From Rhizoclosmatium globosum (taxonomy: Eukaryota; Chytridiomycota; Chytridiomycetes; Chytridiales; Chytriomycetaceae): a stretch of 64,000 bases of DNA. The notes under the pieces are model-generated. The model was not told where the DNA came from. It made no database searches and saw only the letters and a program-made list of their open reading frames with translations. The stretch covers positions 459,974 to 523,973 of the forward strand of contig MCGO01000025.1 of NCBI GenBank assembly GCA_002104985.1, written 5' to 3'. Of the stretch, positions 46,153-55,650 are shown piece by piece (positions within the stretch are counted from its first letter, which is position 1; each line of letters begins with the position of its first letter). Position numbers and translations under genes: made by a program.

Positions 46153-49100
46153 ATGGAAGGAGTGAGCTCATCACTAGTGATCCATCGCGAAAAGCAAATT
46201 GGCGAAGGTGGCTTCAGCATAGTGTATGCTGGCACGTACGGGGACGTTCAAGTGGCAGTCAAGGCTCTGAAGACCAAGGACAAGCTGCGTCAAGATCTCC
46301 TTGACGCATTTGAAAAGGAGGCAGCCATCAGCGCCAAACTCAGACACCCCAACATAGTCAACTATTGGGGAAAGACAATTGATCCAACAAATGCAAATCC
46401 GGTGCTCATATTTGAATGTATGGGGATAAGTCTCGAAAATGCCATCCTCGAGGAACCTGCACCGTTAAATGTCTTGCGCAACAAGTGGCTATTGGGTATT
46501 GCTCATGCGATCAAGTACTTGCATGAACAAAATCCACCAATCATTCATCGCGATCTCAAGCCGGATAACATTCTCATTCGTAAGTTGCAGTGGCTTGTAC
46601 TTCTTCATGCTTAATGCCTTCATTACAGATCCTAGTGATAAACGAGCTGTTCTTGCCGACTTTGGTTTGTCCACAGCCGAATCAACTCACACAACCTATT
46701 CCAAAAGGCAGGGTCCTATTTTCGGCCAGGCTTGCTTTACTCCGCCTGAGGCTATGCTTCCAGGATACAAACCTTTGACTTCATTTGATGTCTTTAGCTT
46801 TGCCATGATAATGTATTACGTCAAATTGCGTCATAGGCCATTTGAGGGCGAAACAATGCTTGGGAATCAGACTGTTGTCTCCAGTTGGATTCAACAAATG
46901 GAACGGCCAAAGCGAAATGGCACACCACATTATACCAAAAAGATTGATTCAATTTCTGATGATGTCTGGAATCTTATGGAACATTGTTGGAGTCAAAATC
47001 ATGTGGATCGCCCCACCCTCACTGATATCTGCTCTGAAATTAAAGGTAATACAATCACTTGATATTTTAATTAACAGTCAAATCAGATAAATGGATTCAG
47101 CAAAGTTACCAGCATTATCCTACCAAAGAATATCTGGAAGCTGTGGAATATTTGGTGGAAACTATCAAAAATCAAACTTCAGGCCTGGCCTTACTTGACT
47201 ATTATTACAAAGCAGTAGATGAAGGAAATGCTTCAGATCAATGTTTGTTGGGCAATTCCTTTTATGATGGAATTGGGCTGTCTCAAGACTACAGACAGGC
47301 TGCAATCTGGTATAAACAAGCTGCAGATCAAGGACATACAACTGCTCAATTTAAACTGGCATTTTGCTATGCCAATGGACAAGGAGTGGCCCAAGACTAT
47401 GAGGAAGCTGTTGTCTGCTTTAAGAAGGCTGCTGAACAAGGACATTTAGCAGCTCAATATAGTTTGGGCAATTGCTTCTACATTGGACAAGGAGTGGCTC
47501 AAGACTATGAGCAAGCTGTTGTTTGGTATAAGAAGGCTGCTGAACAAGGATATTCAGCAGCTCAAGATAGTTTGGGTGATTGCTTCTACAATGGACAAGG
47601 AGTGGCCCAAGACTATGAGGAAGCTGTTGTCTGGTTTAAGAAGGCTGCTGAACAAGGACATTTAGCAGCTCAATATAGTTTGGGCAATTGCTTCTACATT
47701 GGACAAGGAGTGGCTCAAGACTATGAGCAAGCTGTTGTTTGGTATAAGAAGGCTGCTGAACAAGGATATTCAGCAGCTCAATATAGTTTGGGCAATTGCT
47801 TCTACAATGGACAAGGAGTGGCTCAAGACTATGAGCAAGCTGTTGTTTGGTTTAAGAAGGCTGCTGAACAAGGATATTCAGCAGCTCAAGATAGTTTGGG
47901 TGATTGCTTCTACAATGGACAAGGAGTGGCTCAAGACTATGAGCAAGCTGTTGTTTGGTTTAAGAAGGCTGCTGAACAAGGACATGCAGCAGCTCAATAT
48001 AGTTTGGGCAATTGCTTCTATAAAGGACGTGGGGTGGCTCAAGACTATGAGCAAGCTGTTGTTTGGTTTAAGAAGGCTGCTGAACAAGGATATTCAGCAG
48101 CTCAAGATAGTTTGGGTGATTGCTTCTACAATGGACAAGGAGTGGCTCAAGACTATGAGCAAGCTGTTGTTTGGTTTAAGAAGGCTGCTGAACAAGGATA
48201 TTCAGCAGCTCAAGATAGTTTGGGTGATTGCTTCTACAATGGACAAGGAGTGGCTCAAGACTATGAGCAAGCTGTTGTTTGGTATAAGAAGGCTGCTGAA
48301 CAAGGATATTCAGCAGCTCAATATAGTTTGGGCAATTGCTTCTACAATGGACAAGGAGTGGCTCAAGACTATGAGCAAGCTGTTGTTTGGTTTAAGAAGG
48401 CTGCTGAACAAGGATATTCAGCAGCTCAAGATAGTTTGGGTGATTGCTTCTACAATGGACAAGGAGTGGCTCAAGACTATGAGCAAGCTGTTGTTTGGTT
48501 TAAGAAGGCTGCTGAACAAGGACATGCAGCAGCTCAATATAGTTTGGGCAATTGCTTCTATAAAGGACGTGGGGTGGCTCAAGACTATGAGCAAGCTGTT
48601 GTTTGGTTTAAGAAGGCTGCTGAACAAGGACATGCAGCAGCTCAATATAGTTTGGGCAATTGCTTCTATAAAGGACGTGGGGTGGCTCAAGACTATGAGC
48701 AAGCTGTTGTTTGGTTTAAGAAGGCTGCTGAACAAGGATATTCAGCAGCTCAAGATAGTTTGGGTGATTGCTTCTACAATGGACAAGGAGTGGCTCAAGA
48801 CTATGAGCAAGCTGTTGTTTGGTTTAAGAAGGCTGCTGAACAAGGATATTCAGCAGCTCAAGATAGTTTGGGTGATTGCTTCTACAATGGACAAGGAGTG
48901 GCTCAAGACTATGAGCAAGCTGTTGTTTGGTATAAGAAGGCTGCTGAACAAGGATATTCAGCAGCTCAATATAGTTTGGGCAATTGCTTCTACAATGGAC
49001 AAGGAGTGGCTCAAGACTATGAGCAAGCTGTTGTTTGGTTTAAGAAGGCTGCTGAACAAGGATATTCAGCAGCTCAAGATAGTTTGGGTGATTGCTTCTA

Positions 49101-50412
49101 CAATGGACAAGGAGTGGCTCAAGACTATGAGCAAGCTGTTGTTTGGTTTAAGAAGGCTGCTGAACAAGGACATGCAGCAGCTCAATATAGTTTGGGCAAT
49201 TGCTTCTATAAAGGACGTGGGGTGGCTCAAGACTATGAGCAAGCTGTTGTTTGGTTTAAGAAGGCTGCTGAACAAGGATATTCAGCAGCTCAAGATAGTT
49301 TGGGTGATTGCTTCTACAATGGACAAGGAGTGGCTCAAGACTATGAGCAAGCTGTTGTTTGGTTTAAGAAGGCTGCTGAACAAGGATATTCAGCAGCTCA
49401 AGATAGTTTGGGTGATTGCTTCTACAATGGACAAGGAGTGGCTCAAGACTATGAGCAAGCTGTTGTTTGGTTTAAGAAGGCTGCTGAACAAGGATATTCA
49501 GCAGCTCAAGATAGTTTGGGTGATTGCTTCTACAATGGACAAGGAGTGGCTCAAGACTATGAGCAAGCTGTTGTTTGGTTTAAGAAGGCTGCTGAACAAG
49601 GATATTCACCAGCTCAAGATTATTTGGGTGATTGCTTCTACTATGGACAAGAAGTGGCTCAAGACTATGAGCAAGCTGTTGTTTGGTATAAGAAGGCTGC
49701 TGAACAAGGATATTCAGCAGCTCAATATAGTTTGGGCAATTGCTTCTATAACGGACGTGGGGTGGCTCAAGACTACGAGCAAGCTGTTGTTTGGTTTAAG
49801 AAGGCTGCTGAACAAGGATATTCACCAGCTCAATATAGTTTGGGCAGTTGCTTCTACAAGGGACATGGGGTGGCTCAAGACCTTGATCAAGCTTTAGTTT
49901 GGTATAAGAAGGCTGCTGAACAAGGATATTCACCAGCTCAATATAGTTTGGGCAGTTGCTTCTACAAGGGACATGGGGTGGCTCAAGACCTTGATCAAGC
50001 TTTAGTTTGGTATAAGAAGGCTGCTGAACGAGGAAATTCAGCAGCTCAAGGTTATTTGGGTGATTGCTTCTACTATGGACGCGGGGTGGCTCAAGACTAT
50101 GAGCAAGCTGTTGTTTGGTATAAGAAGGTTGCTGAACGAGGACATTCAGCAGCTCAATATAGTTTGGGCAGTTGCTTCTACAAGGGACATGGGGTGGCTC
50201 AAGACTATGAGGAAGCTGTTGTTTGGTTTAAGAAGGCTGCTGAACAAGGAAATTCAGCAGCTCAATATGATCTAGGATTGTGTTACGAAAATGGCCAAGG
50301 GGTGGCTCAAGACTATGAACAAGCTGTTGTTTGGTTGAAGAAAGCTGTTGAACAAGGAAATATGAATGCAAAAGCTGCCTTGACAAGGTTACAGAGTTGC
50401 ACAATAATGTAA
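46153..50412 (+). CDS. TKL-like protein kinase fused to about 30 Sel1 repeats
   Basis: The kinase domain begins at residue 1: IGEGGFSIVYAGTYGDVQVA (glycine loop), VAVKALK (lysine), IIHRDLKPDNILI (catalytic loop), then, across a 49-bp intron (46580-46628), AVLADFGLSTAE and FTPPEAMLPGYKP (APE-like). It ends HCWSQNHVDRPTLTDICSEI. A 32-bp intron at 47046-47077 joins EIK to VKSDKWIQQSYQHYPTKEYL. About 30 Sel1-like repeats of 36 residues follow (consensus GVAQDYEQAVVWFKKAAEQG, then AAQxSLGxCFYxGxG), forming an alpha solenoid that scaffolds partner proteins. Repeats 3-25 are almost identical in DNA; the first and last few differ. The product is about 1,380 residues. Phosphotransfer activity is inferred from intact motifs; the targets are unknown. 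Confidence 0.92.
47207..50380 (+). repeat. 108-bp tandem repeat encoding Sel1 units
   Basis: About 30 head-to-tail units of exactly 108 bp (36 codons). A variant unit containing AAAGGACGTGGGG recurs near 48,020, 48,560, 48,670 and 49,210, spaced 540, 108 and 540 bp. Blocks of five units have therefore been duplicated as groups, with one unit doubled. Confidence 0.95.
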
Positions 50413-50657
50413 TTTTTTTAAGAACTAAAACAGCAAATCCATCCCTGAGAATTCCTTGTTGATATCAAGAATTTCTAAGATTTCTGCAAATATTTCAAAT
50501 TTTCCATGGAATAAACAGAATATATCGCTAGGCTAGGGTTTATACCCTTAGTGTTGGGATGGGTTAAGATGGTCAACTGGACCATACCTTCATAGGTTTT
50601 AGGGTCAGTGTTCTATACTGTTGGATCAACAAGAGTTCAAATTAAAAGACGAGAACA

Positions 50658-50744
50658 AAAAGATGGATCAACAAGAAAGGTATGAATTGAGCGTGAACGG
50701 GAGCGGTGTGGTGAAATTTTGGAGACAGAGTGGGGGTGGGTCAA
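50658..50744 (+). repeat. Left terminal inverted repeat (87 bp)
   Basis: Identical to the reverse complement of 54,593-54,679. It contains the proposed start codon of the recombinase gene at 50,663 (MDQQER) and the donor site of the first intron. Confidence 0.93.
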
Positions 50745-53700
50745 GGTTTGATCATCTGTGTCTGTGGGAATGGGTTGGGCCTAGGGTTGGTGGGTTTGTG
50801 GCAAGAGTGAGTTGTTGATCAAGTTTGGAAATGTTGGTGTTGGTGTTGTGTGAGCTGTAGTTGGTTGTGTTGGGTGGTTGGATCATCAAATAATAGCTCT
50901 TGAAGTACTCTCTTTACATATCCATCTTAAAACTATCTGTCTATTCTCTATTTTGAGGCAATTATTGCTGAAGTGTTGATTCTTGTTTGAAATTCAGACA
51001 AGAACTTTAAAATCATTTTCTGACTCTATGAAACAACAGATCCAAAGTTGAATGCCCCAACCCAGAGTGCAAAGACATTGCACCTTTCAACAACAAATTT
51101 GCTTTGGGAAAACATTATAGATTAGTCCACCAGAAGGTTGTTTCTGTTCGTTATTGGATAAATGACTACACAAGTGAGTGCTTTGATCTCTTTTCTTATT
51201 AAATTCTAAACTTTGATTGGTTTGTTAGAAGAGGATGAGCTCACTTTCATTCCGAGGGATTCTGAGGACAATTTGTTTCACTGCAACAAGTGCAACCTTG
51301 CAGTAGACTTTCCCGAGAAGCTCCAAAGCCATGTCAAGAAAATGAAATGTGGTCTGACCCATCCTGCCAGATTTGGATTCATGTGCCTGGACTGCAACTA
51401 TGTTTGTGTGTCTCAAAGTGCCATCAGGGTACACTGCAGGGCTGAACACCAAAAGAATCAGTATTGGGGGTACAGGCCAACTCAAGTTGTTAAACTATAT
51501 GCACGGGTCTTTGGAATGTATAAGCCAGAAGAAAGATTTGATGCTCGCGAAAGAGCCAAGGAACTGAAAAGCCTTGCACGTAAACAGAAACAGATCAAAA
51601 ACACAGCCGGATCACGTTCGAGAGCTTACTTGTCTACTGGATTGGAAACTGCTGGTCTGATTGCCTCATCAAGCAAAACCAATACTCCCTTCCTGAATAA
51701 CGTAAGTGTTTTGGGGGTCAAAAAACACCAGTTAACTTTTTTGGTTTAGATGGGATGGGACAAGTTGGTTTTTGGTATTGATGCCATCAAGAACCCAGCA
51801 AAGTACATTTCTATCTTGACAGAGACAAAGGATACCAAGACAGTGATTATGTTGTGTCGTTTGTTCTTGGAAAAAGTCAATGAGTTGGCAACTTTACCTG
51901 GGACCCAACCGACCCGTACTGCCATCAAGAATGCTGGTCGCAAATCCACCAATGATACTGGGTATGCAGGAAAGGCTTTCAAGCCTATTGACGTGAAGGG
52001 GACCATTCCAACGTATGCGAGAACTCTTGGGTTATTTGTCACAATGTTAATTGCTCGTATGCAAGGTGCCAACACAGGCACCAAAATGCCCAAGTTGCGT
52101 GATGATGTGAACGAAGCTGTTGAGGCATTGTTGGAGACACTTGATGTTCCCCTGCTTTGTAGAACTAATGCAGTCATTGAGAATCAGCAAGAAGCACTGA
52201 TCAAGTTGTTGCGCATTGTTTTGTTTGAAGACATTGGCTTTGAAGGCCTCGATACTGGTCGGATCCATTTGGTTGAAGAATACCTGTTGCTCAGGTTTTT
52301 ACAGCCTGATGGCACCTTTTGCAAAGAGCAACTCATGACTGGACCTTGTACTCATTTCCTGTTTGCTTCTCGTTGCTTAGTCTTGGAATGGTGCCAAGAA
52401 ATTGCTTCGTTTGGTTCATGGATGGCAAGAGCCGATAAGGACAAGTGAGGCATACTTGTTTGATTGAAGTCTTTTATTGATATCTGTTAAAAACAAGGGA
52501 AATCAATCAAGTCATCGAGCTTGTCAGTTACGGAAAGCATAGTCTCCCTTATGCCAAAATGAAGCAGTTCAAGTCCACATGTGGATTAATCATGATGGGC
52601 AGCAATACAGCCAATCTCATTAGCAAACATTGGGATTACAGTTTGCCAAATGAACCCAAGTTGGTTATCGATGGTCGCTTGGGCGTTTCAAAGACTATGT
52701 TCCGGGAAGGTCGAGCAAACTACTTTAGAGTGATCACAACAGAACTCAGTAATTTACTGTTTGGGATGGATGTTTCTGACTTCACGTTTGACCCAAAACG
52801 ATTGACTGACAATGTCGCAAACTCAAGACCAGGTTACAGCTTCATGACAGAGCAAGCCAACAACTCTACATTTAGTGAAGAAAACGGGAACAGACTTGAA
52901 ATGCACATTAAAAAGACCAAGAGCTTGAGGACTGACTTTTTTGAGCCCACAAGACTTATCTACAAAACTGAGGCAATGGAGTTGTACACTGGTATTTAGT
53001 TTTTATTGGTTGCATACCTCTGAGCTCTTATCTTTTAGCTAAAGTGGACAACTTTATTTCTCTGTTGATGCTCGGTCTTGCCTTATTTTGTGGAATGCCT
53101 CCCCGAACAACAGAGTTCCAAATGACCACCATTGTGAATTCCGGTTTAGGCAAAAGAAATTTGATGATTCTTGAACATAGATTGTGCATCAACTTGAGGT
53201 AAGTTGTGTCCTTGTTTTGAGTGACTCACTTATAAACATGATTTGAATAAGATACAACAAGTCGAGTGCCAACTCTGGATTTCATAAAGACTTGTTTCGG
53301 TTTGTTCCAGATGAGCTTGCACAGATTCTTGTAAAGTATCTGGTCTTTGTTTACCCACTCTACATGTAAGCACTTGTAGTTATGGTTGACTACTAATAAA
53401 ACGACAAAGTGCATTCTGGGCTGACATGAGAAACCGCAAAAAGCTTACGTTCTTGACCCATGAAGATGAAATCCAAGCCAAGACTTATCTGTTTTTGAGA
53501 AACGGAATCCCTTGCAAAGTATCCAAATTGCATGGCTTGTACATTCAGAATTTCTGGAGCGTTTTTGGGGTAAATCTGGGAATCCGCCACACTCGACAAA
53601 TGATGGCGTCATTTGCAGATCATATTGACTTTGAAGAGACAGCAGTGGCAGAAGTGAACACTACTGTAAGCAGTCAATTTGGACACAGCTCTCAAGTGCA

Positions 53701-54372
53701 TCAGAACAATTATGGGGCTACAACTGATGGAGCTGCTGTTATCCGTAAAATGAAGAGCATCTCTGATAAGTGGTGGAAGTGGTGCAGTTTGACGGGGGAG
53801 GGTGATTCCTCTTTGTATGCAGCAGGACCACAAGTAGGTTCAGGTTCAGGGTCTCGCTCAGATTCAAGAGTGATTGAAGTTGACTTGGATGGCAGTAATG
53901 ACAGTGAAGCTGAGGGCAGTGAAGATGGTAGTGACAGTGTGGGGGCACTATTGTGGAAGAAGATGCAGATGATGAGATTTCGGAGGAGGGTCGCAACAGC
54001 AGTGTTTCTGAAGATGACCATGAAATCCAAGAGAGAGAAAGTGATGCCGACTTCAATGATGAAAGTCCTTTTGGTGATGATGAGATGCAACTTGATGGTG
54101 GTATCAGTGATGGCTGTGACTCTATTGTTGATTCAGAAGAAGCAAAACCAACTGAAGTTACAGACCAAGCAGGCACTGCAAGTGAATCAACCAATGACAC
54201 CCGCCTTCACCCACGTTATCCCCGAGAATTTAATGATCCTGCATTGGCAAACTTTTACTCCATGATTTACGAGTTTCTCGATGATCACGCTGAAGTTCTT
54301 GGATACAATAATACACCAAGTGAGGATGAAGCTTGGGCCACAGATTATGACAATGACAATGATGATGAGTGA
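50663..54372 (+). CDS. C2H2 zinc-finger tyrosine recombinase (Crypton-like)
   Basis: Proposed start at 50,663 inside the left inverted repeat. MDQQER splices over 360 bp to SKVECPNPECKDIAPF, then KHYRLVHQKV, a C2H2 finger. Two more finger-like motifs follow (FHCNKCNLAVDFPEKLQSHV and FMCLDCNYVCVSQSAIRV, HCRAEH). A long helical region (MGWDKLVFGIDAIKNPAKYI onward) leads to the recombinase fold: LGLALFCGMPPRTTEFQM (box I Arg), VKYLVFVYPLYIAFWAD, LGIRHTRQMMASF (box II Arg-His) and QFGHSSQVHQNNYG, where His and the presumed nucleophile Tyr are nine residues apart, as usual. The position normally held by the first His of HxxR is Leu, which may be a family trait. The acidic tail needs one extra base in the G run at 53,941-53,945 to reach the stop at 54,372. 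Probably eight exons. Confidence 0.75.
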
Positions 54373-54592
54373 CAGACTTAAGTGAATGAGTCTCTGTAGT
54401 CTAAAAATGGTAGACATCTTGGACAAGTCATGAAGCACATTAATTTATTTTCTTTCCACTTCATAATTAAAATTTCAGTCTGTCTTCTTTATTTGACAAA
54501 AGCTTTGACAGAGGAGAGTACTTTGTATTTGTAGTGTAAGACACCAGTAAGTCTTACAACCATATCTTACACGCAGTGAATACAACCATTTA

Positions 54593-54679
54593 TTGACCCA
54601 CCCCCACTCTGTCTCCAAAATTTCACCACACCGCTCCCGTTCACGCTCAATTCATACCTTTCTTGTTGATCCATCTTTT
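54593..54679 (-). repeat. Right terminal inverted repeat (87 bp)
   Basis: Exact reverse complement of 50,658-50,744. It lies about 220 bp downstream of the recombinase stop codon and directly abuts TTCTATACTCTTGGG and the 8-bp minisatellite. Confidence 0.93.
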
Positions 54680-54708
54680 CTATACTCTTGGGTTAGTTGG
54701 GTTAGACC

Positions 54709-54806
54709 ATGCTACCATGCTACCATGCTACCATCTACCATGCTACCATGCTACCAATTCATGCTACCATGCTACCATGCTACCATGCTACCAATTCATG
54801 CTACCA
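54709..54806. repeat. 8-bp minisatellite ATGCTACC
   Basis: Tandem copies of ATGCTACC broken by spacer AATTC. It begins after TCTTGGGTTAGTTGGGTTAG, a sequence repeated at 58,560 before the largest such array. Because 8 is not a multiple of 3, all frames read the same MLPCYHAT pattern. Those apparent proteins are not genes. Confidence 0.92.
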
Positions 54807-54807
54807 A

Positions 54808-54885
54808 AAGCCCCCCTTTGGGGTTTGAACCAGGAGCATTCACATCTGCTAGCACAATGATTAACCAATGTACTAAATCAAACTT
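54808..54885 (-). repeat. tRNA-like module (A and B box), SINE-head candidate
   Basis: On the minus strand an A-box-like TTAGTACATTGGTTA is followed, at tRNA spacing, by the B box GGTTCAAACCC. The GGTAGCAT (complement of ATGCTACC) array follows directly. It resembles 55,478-55,555 in sequence and in position relative to the array. No complete cloverleaf is evident, so it is not called as a functional tRNA. Confidence 0.5.
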
Positions 54886-55185
54886 GCATCATGAAAAAAA
54901 GACGTAGCTACATTGAGTCCATGACTCACCAAATAGATAAACTATTTCTAAGGTTACTGAAAAAACAATCTGAAAAGCTTTTGGATGTTGCAATAAGATG
55001 AGAATGATGCTACCAAAAATTGTTCAGTATAAATAGTCAGGCTGATATTTTTTAGACCTGCAAAAGTCAGTCTTTTAACACTAATCTTGAATTCTCTCCT
55101 ATGCTACTTTGCTGGTATCCTGCCATCATACCTAAATTCATGGTGCCATGCTACTTGCTGGTATCCTGCATCATACCTAAAATTC
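54886..55185. other. Spacer without recognised gene
   Basis: About 300 bp. The second half holds two degenerate copies of a unit TTTGCTGGTATCCTGCCATC...TTCATGGTGCCATGC (near 55,108 and 55,154) that grades into the next ATGCTACC array. Otherwise I see nothing I can name. Confidence 0.5.
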
Positions 55186-55470
55186 ATGGTGCCATGCTAC
55201 CATGCTACCATGCTACCAAAATTCATGCTACCATGCTACCATGCTACCAAAATTCATGCTACCATGCTACCATGCTACCATGCTACCATGCTACCAAAAT
55301 TCATGCTACCATGCTACCATGCTACCATGCTACCAAAATTCATGCTACCATGCTACCATGCTACCATGCTACCAAAAATTCATGCTACCATGCTACCATG
55401 CTACCATGCTACCATGCTACCAAAATTCATGCTACCATGCTACCATGCTACCATGCTACCATGCTACCAT
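55186..55470. repeat. 8-bp minisatellite ATGCTACC
   Basis: Runs of two to five ATGCTACC units separated by AAAATTC, giving a higher-order pattern. Open frames through it are repeat artefacts. Confidence 0.92.
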
Positions 55471-55477
55471 CAAAAGT

Positions 55478-55555
55478 TCACCCTTTTGGGTGTTGAACCC
55501 AGGGTGTTAATATCTACCAACTCAGGGAATAACCACTGTACCAATGTAACTCCAA
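55478..55555 (-). repeat. tRNA-like module (A and B box), SINE-head candidate
   Basis: On the minus strand TGGTACAGTGGTTA fits an A box and GGTTCAACACC a B box, spaced as in tRNA genes. The GGTAGCAT array follows immediately, as at 54,808-54,885. Promoter-like boxes plus a repetitive tail suggest a tRNA-derived SINE or fossil. Confidence 0.5.
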
Positions 55556-55650
55556 GAAAATAAACACAAAGTTACAAGTATCATTTGGAGGTCTTTGTTT
55601 AAAGGAAACCAGAAAGTCTTTATTATTCCTTGGATAAGAGAGAAATAATG

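Larger units (their letters stand above)
50658..54679 (+). mobile_element. Tyrosine-recombinase element with 87-bp perfect inverted repeats
   Basis: Bases 50,658-50,744 and 54,593-54,679 are exact inverted copies of each other over 87 bp (left start AAAAGATGGATCAACAAG; right end the complement). They enclose one multi-exon gene whose product has a tyrosine-recombinase C terminus. I find no target-site duplication beside the repeats, as expected for a tyrosine recombinase. Just outside both ends lies nearly the same 14-mer, TTCTATACT(G/C)TTGG, at 50,609 and 54,678. Identity of the two repeats implies recent activity or gene conversion. The element is Crypton-like in its enzyme, but classic Cryptons lack long terminal inverted repeats. 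Confidence 0.8.

Noticed and set aside
47699..49897. Second plus-strand frame of 732 codons (MDKEWLKTMSKLLFG repeats) and antisense frames within the Sel1 array
   Set aside because: Shadow frames of the 108-bp repeat; the Sel1 frame matches a known family and continues the kinase.
52800..54370. YR gene as a DDE transposase, suggested by its terminal inverted repeats
   Set aside because: IRHTR and GHSSxxxxxxxY spacing fit tyrosine recombinases; no D-D-E pattern was seen and no target duplication was found.
55087..55563. Long plus-strand frames of repeated MLPCYHAT in the minisatellites, also at 54,593-54,907 and 58,434-59,174
   Set aside because: The 8-bp unit reads open in all frames because it contains no stop; composition is pure repeat and no gene signal surrounds it.
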